DNA from: an uncultured Eubacterium sp. | GTDB lineage: Bacteria > Bacillota > Clostridia > Lachnospirales > Lachnospiraceae | Length of the DNA stretch: 37,443 nucleotides | Assembly: GCA_934322085.1 (NCBI GenBank) | Contig: CAKRGF010000027.1 | Span: 1-37,443, forward strand | Reading direction: 5' to 3' | Shown: in pieces, positions 23,871 to 32,583 of the stretch | Position numbering within the stretch: the first letter of the stretch is position 1 | Layout of the letters: each line of letters begins with the position of its first letter | The notes under the pieces: generated by a model | The model's input: the letters and a program-made list of their open reading frames with translations, nothing else | Told to the model about the DNA's origin: nothing | Database searches by the model: none | Program-made: the position numbers and the translations under genes

Positions 23871-24586
23871 TTTTTATTCCCCCCATAAAGTGCAAGAACG
23901 AGTTTTACTTCACCCTGTCCGATATTCAGTTGTTTCGATATTTCTAAAACAGATTTTCCCTGTTTGTGTAATTTCTTAATCTTTTCATTTACATCATCCT
24001 GCCCTGCCGCCGGCATTTCCGGTTTTGACGCTTCTCTTTTTACCGTCTTTTTCGGCTCTGCTTTTTTTACCGCTTTTTTCTTTTCTGCTTCTTGTGCGTT
24101 TGCAGTCAGACGAGAAATTGCTGTCTGGGAATCCGCAGCTGGATTTGAAACCGTCCGATTTGAAACTACCGTTTCCAGTGCCGTATGTGTATCCGGCACA
24201 GATTCTTTCTTCACTGTTTTTGACATAAATTCTTTCAATTCTTTTTCTTTCTCACTCAGCATGTTGTACATAAAAACAACTTCCTGATGATTCGCATCAA
24301 TCTTTTCAAGAATCTGCTGTGAAAATTCATCCACAGCCATAATTTTATCATTGCAAAGCCGGTTCATGCGATCTTCCGTTGTGTCTACTAACTCACTTTG
24401 TCTCTCCGATAAAATTTCTCCGACACGCTCTTTGATTTTTTCTTCTTCCTTCTCTGTCCAAAGATCAGAACTCCGGTTTTCGTTTTCCTCTTCTGTGGAA
24501 CCGCCCGTATTCTTTTTGGCCACAAAGCAGCTTGCACACAAGCAGATAAAGCCAATAATAAGCAATATGATTTCTATCGTTGTCAT
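23867..24586 (-). CDS. DUF6115 protein, candidate SwrB positional equivalent
   Basis: A 239-residue protein with one N-terminal membrane helix (about 4-22), a long charged coiled-coil region (about 40-130), a Lys/Ala/Pro linker, and a C-terminal helix-turn-helix-like segment (about 199-235) with KLHKQGKSVLEISKQLNIGQ and VKLVLALY, the DUF6115 pattern. Helix-coil-HTH architecture and a place between the motility sigma factor and rpsB match Bacillus SwrB (YlxL), which promotes flagellar export-apparatus maturation. I recall no direct sequence proof, so the link is positional and architectural. Two genes (fapA and an unknown) lie between it and the sigma factor, unlike Bacillus. Confidence 0.75.
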   Translation of the reverse strand: MTTIEIILLIIGFICLCASCFVAKKNTGGSTEEENENRSSDLWTEKEEEKIKERVGEILSERQSELVDTTEDRMNRLCNDKIMAVDEFSQQILEKIDANHQEVVFMYNMLSEKEKELKEFMSKTVKKESVPDTHTALETVVSNRTVSNPAADSQTAISRLTANAQEAEKKKAVKKAEPKKTVKREASKPEMPAAGQDDVNEKIKKLHKQGKSVLEISKQLNIGQGEVKLVLALYGGNKK

Positions 24587-24601
24587 AATCCATCCTTCTT
24601 C

Positions 24602-24907
24602 TTAAATCGTAATATCAAAGCTTCCGGTCGAACGAGGTGCTAACCGTTCTTTTTTTTCCTGTTTTTGTTTCTTTTTAGAAAAATTTCCTGCACCTGTTCC
24701 TTTTCCATTTCCTTCCTTATTGTAATCCTTTGTCTCGCTTTCCTGCGTTTCTACTGTTTGTCTGCTTTCACGTCTTACCTCCTGCTGAAACTGAATTCCA
24801 TTCTGATCGTAAATATGCTGGTTCAGATTCATTTCACGGCCTTGTGCATCTGCCGCATTCAGCGTTCTTGGCGCCATAGTAACCGCATCAATTGAACCCA
24901 ATGACAT
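24602..24907 (-). CDS. Unknown 101-residue protein of the flagellar operon
   Basis: No family recognised. The protein is polar and low-complexity: a short N-terminal part (MSLGSIDAVTMAPR), a Gln/Asn/Arg-rich middle and a Lys/Gly-rich region (GKGTGAGNFSKKKQKQEKK) ending SFDITI. No membrane helix or signal is seen; it is probably disordered and cytoplasmic. Support for coding comes from the RBS AAGGAGG 8 bases before the ATG, tight spacing on both sides (15-20 bases) and its place in an operon. The N-terminal start resembles that of small flagellar-associated proteins in gut Clostridia, but I cannot name one. Confidence 0.7.
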   Translation of the reverse strand: MSLGSIDAVTMAPRTLNAADAQGREMNLNQHIYDQNGIQFQQEVRRESRQTVETQESETKDYNKEGNGKGTGAGNFSKKKQKQEKKERLAPRSTGSFDITI

Positions 24908-24927
24908 AGTAAACGCCTCCTTTTTCG

Positions 24928-26526
24928 TTACAGCCCAACAACACGCACATCCGCACCATCTCTTATAAAGCGGCAGTGGGAAACCTGTTCATGCTGAATT
25001 TTGCTGACATCTTTTACTGTAATATCAATTCCTGAATACACGGCTCCTTCTACCCGGATACAGGAATGTTTATTTTTTTCAATTCTAACTAAGAGTTTTT
25101 CTCTTTCTTCACGCAGTTCCCGAATTTGTTTCACAAGAAGCGGCTTATTTACTGTCGCCTGCTTCAAATAATTCATCTGCTCTGGCAATACTTCCTGATT
25201 GGACGCTAACTGCTCTTTCACCCGCTTTACAACTTCGTCAATTTTGTTTAGTGTCTCTTCTTTATTTTCCACTTCTTCCTTGATTTCATTCGCACGGATA
25301 ATCAACTCTTTATCAGAAATAATTTTGATTTTTGTAGAAGCGCCCATCGTCGAACCAAGTGTCGTCGCATGAACATCTGCATATGTCGATAAACTTCCGC
25401 CGTTAATCAAGCCTTTTTTCCCTAATACATCAATATTTTCCTGACATTCCACATCACTGTGCAAAATCGCATCTGCTTTGAGCATGCCTTTACATCGTAC
25501 CTTGCAGTTTTCCAAAAATTTTGCGGTAATATTACCTTCCGCCTGAAGCATACCCCGGTCCATTCCCTGCATGCCTCGTTTAAGAACAATATTTCCACCG
25601 GAAATAAGCGTTGCTCCTTCCACAACACCATTCACAATAATATCGCCTTCGGCTTTAATGGCAAATCCGGTTGTGACATTTCCCGTCACTTCTACCGTTC
25701 CTTTATAATCAATATCTCCCGTTGAGGAATCCACATTTGCCGGAACACGATAAACATCGGAAACCATAACCATATCATCAACTAAAGTTACGTGTCCAGA
25801 AACTTTTGAATAAATGGTACATTTATCCTCCGAAATCCGTATATTCCGTCCAAAACGAAGCGCACGGTTTCTCACCTTTTTCGGCATCAGTGGTTTACCT
25901 AATACGGATACACCCGCTTTTCCACGATACGCCGGCGTAAGTGTCGCAAGTTTATCTCCTTCTTTAACCGACTTAATATTTCCCAATTGGTGAAAATCAA
26001 CACTGCCATCTTCATTTAATTTCGGACGGGCAGTTGTATTGATATCAAAATAATACTTGATTTTTGCACTATATCCCTGAACCGGCATCGTTGCCTCGGC
26101 AATCAGGTAGTCCTTTTCATAAGCATGATTCTGCAAAAAATGTTCAATTGCCTTTTTGCGGATTCCATGACAGATACCAGCCATCTGCAAATCCGAAACA
26201 ATATCATCTTCTGTCAGACTTGCGCCCCCCGTTGTCGGCGGATAAAAACGTGCAAACGCACGCTCACCATTTGGCGTAATGGTAACGATACATTTTTCAC
26301 TTTCTGGTATAATTTCTCCTTCGTACAGCATAAACATCGCATCAAATTCTTTGCGCTTTAAATACTGATCAAGTGCCACCTGGTCATAATCCGGAAAAGA
26401 AATGGCATCTAAATATTTCATCACCATATCCGATGAAATCTCTGCTTCTCCCTCTTCCGGTGCAAAGATCTTCAGCCACATTCTTCCATCTTCAGCTACT
26501 ACCTGAAAATAACCATTTGCCGCCAT
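24928..26526 (-). CDS. fapA: FapA family protein (DUF342), polymer-like beta-helix
   Basis: A 532-residue cytoplasmic protein. The N-terminal part (about 1-160) is the FapA-type N domain; residues about 245-405 form a repeated beta-helix with Gly/Asn turns (VTGNVTTGFAIKAEGDIIV, GNIVLKRGMQG, DVECQENIDVLG); residues about 410-500 are coiled coil (KEEVENKEETLNKIDEVVKRV). FapA was named in Vibrio vulnificus as flagellar assembly protein A, connecting phosphotransferase status to the pole; its role in Clostridia is not settled. It starts 20 bases after the sigma-factor stop with RBS GGAGG. The beta-helix recalls the bactofilin elsewhere in the window. Confidence 0.85.
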   Translation of the reverse strand: MAANGYFQVVAEDGRMWLKIFAPEEGEAEISSDMVMKYLDAISFPDYDQVALDQYLKRKEFDAMFMLYEGEIIPESEKCIVTITPNGERAFARFYPPTTGGASLTEDDIVSDLQMAGICHGIRKKAIEHFLQNHAYEKDYLIAEATMPVQGYSAKIKYYFDINTTARPKLNEDGSVDFHQLGNIKSVKEGDKLATLTPAYRGKAGVSVLGKPLMPKKVRNRALRFGRNIRISEDKCTIYSKVSGHVTLVDDMVMVSDVYRVPANVDSSTGDIDYKGTVEVTGNVTTGFAIKAEGDIIVNGVVEGATLISGGNIVLKRGMQGMDRGMLQAEGNITAKFLENCKVRCKGMLKADAILHSDVECQENIDVLGKKGLINGGSLSTYADVHATTLGSTMGASTKIKIISDKELIIRANEIKEEVENKEETLNKIDEVVKRVKEQLASNQEVLPEQMNYLKQATVNKPLLVKQIRELREEREKLLVRIEKNKHSCIRVEGAVYSGIDITVKDVSKIQHEQVSHCRFIRDGADVRVVGL

Positions 26527-26546
26527 AAGTATCCTCCTATTCTGAA

Positions 26547-27311
26547 TCAGAACAAGCTAAGTAAGTCTACGGAATCTCCTAACTGTTCCTTAATTTTTTT
26601 CAATGCTTTTGTGTGAAGCTGGGAAACCCTCGACTCCGAAACATTTAATATCTGACTAATCTCTTTCAGTGTCAATTCCTCGTAATAATATAACGTAATA
26701 ACCTTCTGCTCTTTTTCAGTCAGTTTTTTGAGAGCTTCCACTAGCATTTCCTTTAATTCCTGCTTCTGAATTGCATGATCAGGCTGCTGGAATTTTGCTC
26801 CCATCGTCTCTAAACGTCCCTCATTTCCTTGTTCCAGATAATCATCTAATGATATTAAATTAGTAAATTCTGCTTCCGCCTTCCAATTCTCATATTCTTC
26901 TACAGAAATTCCTAATTCATTGGCAATCTCATTACCTTTTGCTGTTCTTCCACATTCTGCCTCGATTTTTGCCGCAGCTGCATCCATCTTTTTCTGCTTC
27001 TGTCTAAGCGTCCTTGGAATCCAATCCATCTTACGGATTTCATCCAGAATTGCACCGCGAATCCGCAAACTGGCATACGTTTCAAATTTTACATTTTTGG
27101 TCATATCATATTTATCAATGGCATCAATCAATCCAAAAATTCCATATCCTACCAAGTCATCATACTCAACCGTATACCCCAGGTACATACTCAGTCTGCC
27201 AGCCACTAAATTAACTACACCGGCATATTCTAGAATAAGCTGTTCGCGTAATTGCGGGTTTTTTTTCTTATGATACTGTTCCCACAAGCGGTTTCGTTCT
27301 ATTTCCCTCAT
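26547..27311 (-). CDS. sigD: RNA polymerase sigma factor for flagellar operon (SigD/FliA/WhiG family)
   Basis: Sigma-28 factor for late flagellar and chemotaxis genes. The 254-residue protein has region 2 (about 20-105, with EYDDLVGYGIFGLIDAIDKYD and FETYASLRIRGAILDEIRKMDW), region 3, and region 4 (about 195-250, LKEISQILNVSESRVSQLHTKALKKI). RBS AAAGGA is 8 bases before the ATG. Position after cheD is the same as Bacillus sigD. Its anti-sigma factor FlgM is not in the window. Confidence 0.93.
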   Translation of the reverse strand: MREIERNRLWEQYHKKKNPQLREQLILEYAGVVNLVAGRLSMYLGYTVEYDDLVGYGIFGLIDAIDKYDMTKNVKFETYASLRIRGAILDEIRKMDWIPRTLRQKQKKMDAAAAKIEAECGRTAKGNEIANELGISVEEYENWKAEAEFTNLISLDDYLEQGNEGRLETMGAKFQQPDHAIQKQELKEMLVEALKKLTEKEQKVITLYYYEELTLKEISQILNVSESRVSQLHTKALKKIKEQLGDSVDLLSLF

Positions 27312-27331
27312 CCATTATGTCCTTTCTTAGG

Positions 27332-27649
27332 TCATGCCTGTTCCGGTTGTTCCGTCGGTTTTTCTGCTTCTTCCTTTTCTCTTTCCTCGGCCTCCTGCTG
27401 CTCCTTTAAAAGACGAGCCTGCTCTTCAGCCTCCTGACGCTTTTTCTCTGCCTCAATCATAGCCAGATGTTCCGCCTGTACTTTTCCGACAATCTGAGCA
27501 GCAATCTGCCCAATGATATAAAAAAGAAGTAAAACGATGACTAACGCAATTAAACTATTTAAAACAGGCCACTTTTGTACCACACATAAAACACAACACA
27601 CAAGGCCGGCAACCAACATAATAAAAGCAGGTATATAACGATTTTTCAT
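27332..27649 (-). CDS. Small membrane protein with acidic coiled-coil tail, between cheD and sigD
   Basis: A 105-residue protein of unknown family. Two hydrophobic helices (about 5-24 and 30-52) are followed by a Glu/Lys/Ala/Arg-rich helix (about 57-97) and a Pro-Glu tail. RBS GAGG is 8 bases before the ATG; spacing is 13 bases from cheD and 20 from the sigma gene, so it belongs to the operon. The helix pair with a long cytoplasmic charged helix would suit a scaffold at the basal body or receptor array, but this is inference. Confidence 0.7.
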   Translation of the reverse strand: MKNRYIPAFIMLVAGLVCCVLCVVQKWPVLNSLIALVIVLLLFYIIGQIAAQIVGKVQAEHLAMIEAEKKRQEAEEQARLLKEQQEAEEREKEEAEKPTEQPEQA

Positions 27650-27662
27650 ATCCTACACCTCG

Positions 27663-28148
27663 TCAAATCACATATTCATTTACACCAGCCACCGAAATAT
27701 GCAGTAACTCACATTCCGGGTCAAATACAATCGTGCGGCTGAAATCTTTTCCAGAATCATCCGCTACAATTGGAATATTTTTTTCATTCAAAAATTTTCT
27801 GACTGCCTGATTGTTGTGATGTCCAACATTCAGCAGTTCATTATCCGAATGATGTGCAAACATTTTTGCACCGCCTGCAATTTTAGCACGCAGATTTTCT
27901 TTCAATCCTCCGCGTGCTAAAAGTTCATGATACATATCCAAAAGGCACGTATCTGCAAACTTCATTCGGTTTTGATTATGAGTAATTTTTGTGCTGTCCG
28001 GCAGCATAATATGTGCCATTCCACACAGCTTTGTCTTCGTGTCATAGATTACAACCCCCATACACGAACCAAGCCCTAACGTCGAAATCTTATCCGGCGG
28101 TGAACACAGCTTATAGTCAGCCATTCCAACACGAATCATTTCACTCAT
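27663..28148 (-). CDS. cheD: Chemoreceptor glutamine deamidase CheD
   Basis: Deamidates Gln in chemoreceptors and regulates adaptation. The 161-residue protein has the catalytic core STLGLGSCMGVVIYD with Cys29, followed by GMAHIMLP with His46, and Thr23; the spacing equals the Cys-His-Thr triad of Thermotoga CheD. The GGAKMF motif follows. It overlaps cheW by 4 bases (ATGA). Its usual partner CheC is not encoded between cheW and cheD, where Bacillus has it. Confidence 0.95.
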   Translation of the reverse strand: MSEMIRVGMADYKLCSPPDKISTLGLGSCMGVVIYDTKTKLCGMAHIMLPDSTKITHNQNRMKFADTCLLDMYHELLARGGLKENLRAKIAGGAKMFAHHSDNELLNVGHHNNQAVRKFLNEKNIPIVADDSGKDFSRTIVFDPECELLHISVAGVNEYVI

Positions 28149-28615
28149 ACTTCCTTCTTTTCCTCAATTACCGCATTCATATCCAATAAAGAAATGAGTT
28201 CCTCACCTTTTTTCCCAATACCTGCAAGGAAAGAAGCTTTTTCCTCTTCCAGCTTAAACGCCGGTTTCTCAATGGATGCCGGATTGATATTTACCACTTC
28301 CTGCACTTCATCGACAATCACACCAATCATTGACTGATCCTGCATGCGGATAATAATAATTCTTGTTGCGGATTGATAGACATCATCCTCTAATCCGAAA
28401 CGTCTGCGCAGACTCATAATCGGAACGACTTCACCACGCAGATTAATCACACCAACATAATATGGCTGTGACTTTGGAACTCTTGTCATGCGCTGCATTC
28501 TTACGATATTATCCACACAGGATATATCAATTCCATACTTTTCATTTCCTAATTTGACAACAATATACTGAATTTCATCCATCGTTGTTTCCATTCCATT
28601 CACCAATTCTTCCAT
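28145..28615 (-). CDS. cheW: Chemotaxis adaptor CheW
   Basis: Couples chemoreceptors to CheA. The 156-residue protein has a single CheW SH3-like fold with typical blocks: YIVVKLGNEKYGIDISCVDNI, TRVPKSQPYYVGVINLRG, VVPIMSLRRRFGL and MIGVIVDEVQEVVNI. GGGGG lies about 5 bases before the ATG. It follows cheA by 11 bases. Confidence 0.95.
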   Translation of the reverse strand: MEELVNGMETTMDEIQYIVVKLGNEKYGIDISCVDNIVRMQRMTRVPKSQPYYVGVINLRGEVVPIMSLRRRFGLEDDVYQSATRIIIIRMQDQSMIGVIVDEVQEVVNINPASIEKPAFKLEEEKASFLAGIGKKGEELISLLDMNAVIEEKKEV

Positions 28616-28626
28616 GTCGTCACCCC

Positions 28627-30729
28627 CTACATTAATGTGTTTGTATCTAAGATTAACGCCACTTCACCATCACCAAGAATGGTTGCTCCACTAAAGAGTT
28701 TATCGCAGGTGATGTGGTGTCCAAGTGACTTAATAACGGTTTCCTGCTGTCCAATCAGTTCGTCAATCACAAGACCAACCTGCTGTTCAGCCTTCTGCAT
28801 AATAACAACAATCAGTGATTCCGGATCTTCTTCCAAAGGCTCCGTATCAAGAATATCATGCAGACGAAGAATCGGGATGACACGTCCTCGAAGATTAATT
28901 ACCTCTTTGGACTGTACTAAACTGATATCTTCTTTTGCAATATCCTCAATTCCGTTAATGCTGCCAAGCGGAATTGCATATTTTTCTTCTCCGACTTTCA
29001 CCATCAAAGCCTGAATAATTGCCAATGTCAAAGGAAGAGAAATTGTAAAGGTACTTCCTTCACCGGCAACTGTTTTTGCTGTAATGTTACCACCAAGTGC
29101 CTCGATTTTTGTTTTTACAACATCAAGGCCAACACCTCGTCCGGAAACATCGGTAATCTTTTCTGCTGTTGAAAAACTTGGCAGGAACAACAAATCAATA
29201 AAATCTTTGTCCGTCATTGTCTCTGCCTGTTTTTCTGTAATAGAACCTTTATCAATTGCTTTCTGACGTACACGGTCAATGTTAATTCCGGCACCATCAT
29301 CGCGTACTTCAATAACAACATTGTTACCATCCTGGTAAGCATCCAAAAAGATGGAACCAACCTCCGGTTTACCAAGACGTACACGCTCTTCGTTGCTCTC
29401 TAAGCCATGATCAGCCGAGTTACGCAGCAAATGCATAAGCGGATCTCCAATTTCATCAATTACGGTACGATCAAGTTCTGTCTCTTCACCAGTCATGTAC
29501 AATTCCATTTTTTTATCCAGTTTACGGTTCAAATCACGAATCATACGCGGGAATCGATTGACAACACTCTCGATTGGCACCATGCGGACTTTCATAACGG
29601 ATTCATGCAGATTTGTCGTCACACGCTCCAAGTATTCAATCTGTTCGTGGAATGCTTGTGAATTTGTCATCTGTCCTGCTGTCTCAACAGCACTTGCGGA
29701 TACAAGACCATTCTTTGCAATAATCAACTCGCTCACAAGGTTCATCAGAACATCCAGTTTATCAATGTCAACACGTACGGAACGGCTGCCCACTTTTCCT
29801 TTGGAAGCCGGTACTTTCTTCGGTTTTTCTTTGGCATCCGGTTTTGCAGCTTCCTTCTTTTCCTGTGCCGGTTTCTTCTCATCCGAAGCACCTGCAGCCG
29901 ACGCAGCCGGAACCTCAATATCATCAATATAAACCTCTGCAATTTCGGATACACTCATAACAAGTTTTTTAATATTTTCTTTGGAATCGCTCGACGCAAA
30001 AATCCAGCTGAAATCAAAATCAAATTCCTCATCCTCAATCTGCTCTGTCGAAGGTACGGATTTAATCAGTTCGCCCTTATTCTCAACAGATTTGAATACG
30101 AGGAAAGCTCTGGCTGACTTCAGAATACAGGTCTTTTGCAGATATACGGTAATTCCATATACATTCTTTCCTTCTGCCCTTGCCGAATTAATTGCTGTTG
30201 TCTCATATTCAGAAATCGGAATCTGCTTAAACTTGCATTTTTCATCCGAAGCACTGTCTTCTTCCGGCTCAGCTTTTTCTTCTTTTGCAGGAGTCTCTTC
30301 TTTTTTCGCCTCTTTTTGCACCGGCGCAGCTGCACCGCCGCCACTCTGTTCCTCTAACAGAGCATTCAAATCATTAATAATATCTTCGTTATCTTCCGTT
30401 CCTTCATTTCCCTCAGAGGAAATAACAGCCAGATAAGACTCCAAAGCATCCAGTCCACGGAACAATACATCAATCAGCTTTTCATTCGCCTTCATATTTC
30501 CGTTGCGGATTTCCGAGAACACATTTTCCAAATCATGGGTCAGACGCTGCATGCGGACAAAGCCCATCGTACCGGACATTCCTTTCAGCGTATGTGCTGC
30601 ACGGAAAATCTCATTGATGGTATCTTCATTTTCCGGCTCTTTCTCCAAGATCAAGACATGCTCATTCAAACTCTGCAAATGTTCTTTTGTCTCATCAATA
30701 AACAAATCTAAATATTGACTCGTATCCAT
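28627..30729 (-). CDS. cheA: Chemotaxis histidine kinase CheA
   Basis: Central chemotaxis kinase phosphorylating CheY and CheB. The 700-residue protein has an Hpt domain (about 1-105) with phospho-acceptor His46 in AAHTLKGMSG, an acidic/Ala-Pro linker, a P2 response-regulator docking domain (about 165-270), a second linker, a dimerisation helix pair starting near 318, an HATPase_c domain with N box LLRNSADHGLE, G1 box DDGAGI and G2 box GRGVGLDVV, and a CheW-like C-terminal domain. All catalytic motifs are intact. RBS GGAG precedes the ATG by 9 bases; cheB ends 4 bases upstream. Confidence 0.97.
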   Translation of the reverse strand: MDTSQYLDLFIDETKEHLQSLNEHVLILEKEPENEDTINEIFRAAHTLKGMSGTMGFVRMQRLTHDLENVFSEIRNGNMKANEKLIDVLFRGLDALESYLAVISSEGNEGTEDNEDIINDLNALLEEQSGGGAAAPVQKEAKKEETPAKEEKAEPEEDSASDEKCKFKQIPISEYETTAINSARAEGKNVYGITVYLQKTCILKSARAFLVFKSVENKGELIKSVPSTEQIEDEEFDFDFSWIFASSDSKENIKKLVMSVSEIAEVYIDDIEVPAASAAGASDEKKPAQEKKEAAKPDAKEKPKKVPASKGKVGSRSVRVDIDKLDVLMNLVSELIIAKNGLVSASAVETAGQMTNSQAFHEQIEYLERVTTNLHESVMKVRMVPIESVVNRFPRMIRDLNRKLDKKMELYMTGEETELDRTVIDEIGDPLMHLLRNSADHGLESNEERVRLGKPEVGSIFLDAYQDGNNVVIEVRDDGAGINIDRVRQKAIDKGSITEKQAETMTDKDFIDLLFLPSFSTAEKITDVSGRGVGLDVVKTKIEALGGNITAKTVAGEGSTFTISLPLTLAIIQALMVKVGEEKYAIPLGSINGIEDIAKEDISLVQSKEVINLRGRVIPILRLHDILDTEPLEEDPESLIVVIMQKAEQQVGLVIDELIGQQETVIKSLGHHITCDKLFSGATILGDGEVALILDTNTLM

Positions 30730-30733
30730 CTTT

Positions 30734-31858
30734 TCACACTCCTATATGTTTTATCATGGTGTCTGCCACATCTTCGAGTGGCACGACTTCATTTACAATT
30801 CCCGCCTGTACTACTGCGCGTGGCATACCATATACCACGCAAGTGTCTTCATTCTGCGCCACAACTTGAATGTCCTTGCTTTTTTTCAATGCAAGAATTC
30901 CTTTGCAGCCGTCGCTTCCCATCCCAGTCAGAACACCACAGACAATGTGTTCCACCGAACAAGAAACCAGTGATTCAAAAAAAATATCTGCACATGGCTT
31001 CAATCCACCTCTTGCCGGCTTGTCATTTTCCGCCAAAATCAGATTTCCCTGCGCATCTTCTATGACTTCACACTGTTTGCCTCCCTGTGCAATATAGACC
31101 GTACCCTTTTCCAGACAGTCGCCATCCTGTGCCTCCTTTACCTGGAGATTACTAACCTCATTCAATCGGTCTGCTAACGACTTTGTAAATCCTGCCGGCA
31201 TATGCTGGACAACGACTAACGGTAATGGGAAATCCTTTGGAAAATACGGAATCACTGACTGTAACGCCCTTGGTCCTCCGGTTGAAGAAGCAATCACTGC
31301 CAAACCGCCGCTTCCCCTGCCGCTTTTTGGCACCTGCTTTTTCGCATTTTTCTTCACTTTCTTCTCTGTCTGGCTTTCCACATTTTTTAACTGGCTCTGA
31401 ACCTGTAACTGCTGTTCCAAAATGGACTGCTCAACCTTCTTAGGAAGAGGAAGCTTGCACGCCATATACGTTCGCAGCAATACCTTTTTTCGGAATTCCT
31501 GATACCCTCCGCCAATCGATCCATTTGGTTTTTTTACAAAATCAAACGCACCCAGTGCCAATGCTTCAATTGTCTCATCTGCACTCTGGCTGGCAATTGA
31601 GCTTACAATCAACACCGGAATCTGTAGCCGGTATTTGTTTAATTCCTTAAGAAGCTGCACACCATCCATCTTCGGCATATTAATGTCGACCAAAAGAATG
31701 TCAGGACGACATCCCCCCTGCAATAGGGTAAGTGCCTCAAGCCCGTTATTCGCTGTCTTTTCGACAACCAGTTGTTCATCATCATTTATTATATCAGAAA
31801 GGACCCTTCTTATAAGTGCAGAGTCATCAACAATCAATACTTTTTTCATCTGTGACAT
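30734..31858 (-). CDS. cheB: Protein-glutamate methylesterase/deamidase CheB
   Basis: Removes methyl groups from chemoreceptor glutamates when phosphorylated by CheA. The 374-residue protein has a receiver domain (5-125, acidic DD at 11-12, phospho-Asp58 in LLVDINMPKMDG), a charged Gln/Lys linker (about 140-182), and the methylesterase domain with Ser192 in ASSTGGP, His219 in VVQHMPAGF and Asp316 in GMGSDGCKG. The ATG follows directly after the PilZ gene's stop codon (TAG/ATG); an internal ATG nine bases on is the alternative start and better spaced from AAGGAG. Confidence 0.96.
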   Translation of the reverse strand: MSQMKKVLIVDDSALIRRVLSDIINDDEQLVVEKTANNGLEALTLLQGGCRPDILLVDINMPKMDGVQLLKELNKYRLQIPVLIVSSIASQSADETIEALALGAFDFVKKPNGSIGGGYQEFRKKVLLRTYMACKLPLPKKVEQSILEQQLQVQSQLKNVESQTEKKVKKNAKKQVPKSGRGSGGLAVIASSTGGPRALQSVIPYFPKDFPLPLVVVQHMPAGFTKSLADRLNEVSNLQVKEAQDGDCLEKGTVYIAQGGKQCEVIEDAQGNLILAENDKPARGGLKPCADIFFESLVSCSVEHIVCGVLTGMGSDGCKGILALKKSKDIQVVAQNEDTCVVYGMPRAVVQAGIVNEVVPLEDVADTMIKHIGV

Positions 31859-32569
31859 CTACTCCTTTCTCATTCTTCGACGCTGCTCTTCAAAAACATA
31901 CTTAATGACTGTTTCACGCTCTTTCTCATTAATGTTTAAAAATTCGCCTCTTGTCTCATAGGCGATATGGCTTCCCTCAAAATGAACACATGCAACCACT
32001 TTCATATACAAAGAAAGCGGAACAATTCCACTCTGCAAAGAAAGAGGAAGAACAATCTCTACTAAATCTTCTTTTTTACATTCTATATTTCCATGAAAAC
32101 GGATTCCGCCTCCACTCAAATCTGAAATTGTTCCTTCTTCCCACAAAGACTCCTCATTTTCCGTCTCCTGCTCTTCTTCGTTTCGCTTTTCGAACTGTTC
32201 CTTGGAAACAATTCGATAACGAATCGGAAATAAACACTCCAGACGATAAAATTTTCTTCGCTGGAACTTTTTCAGCGGCGTCAAAAAAATAACATCCATC
32301 ACGTACATGCGGTTTTCTATGTAACGTTTCTTAATCCGTGCTGTACACTGATACAACCCAGAATTTGTAAAAAAACACAGATTATAATCGTCATCAATTT
32401 CCAATGGAATTACTTTCCCCTCGCTAATGGGCATTGCGATTTTGGCGGTTCTGTCCCCGTCAAAATCCAATACCTGGCTGCCATATTTTTTTTCAGAAAC
32501 CTTACGTCCTATCGCGCTCTTAACATGCATCAGTTCAATCCGGTCTCCAATTGCAAATGTAACTTTCAC
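31859..32569 (-). CDS. YcgR-like PilZ c-di-GMP receptor
   Basis: Predicted c-di-GMP-responsive flagellar brake. The 236-residue protein has an N-terminal YcgR-type domain (about 1-98) and a PilZ domain (about 100-232). The c-di-GMP motif RxxxR is present (Arg105-Arg109 in QRRKFYR) and so is DxSxxG (Asp150/Ser152/Gly155 in DLSGGG). An acidic insert (about 125-145) sits between them. The start is GTG with AGGAGG 6 bases upstream. It lies between flhG and cheB, where Bacillus has no gene (Bacillus ypfA/dgrA is elsewhere). A diguanylate cyclase is encoded about 11 kb away in this window. Confidence 0.9.
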   Translation of the reverse strand: MKVTFAIGDRIELMHVKSAIGRKVSEKKYGSQVLDFDGDRTAKIAMPISEGKVIPLEIDDDYNLCFFTNSGLYQCTARIKKRYIENRMYVMDVIFLTPLKKFQRRKFYRLECLFPIRYRIVSKEQFEKRNEEEQETENEESLWEEGTISDLSGGGIRFHGNIECKKEDLVEIVLPLSLQSGIVPLSLYMKVVACVHFEGSHIAYETRGEFLNINEKERETVIKYVFEEQRRRMRKE

Positions 32570-32583
32570 GGGGTTCCTCCTTT

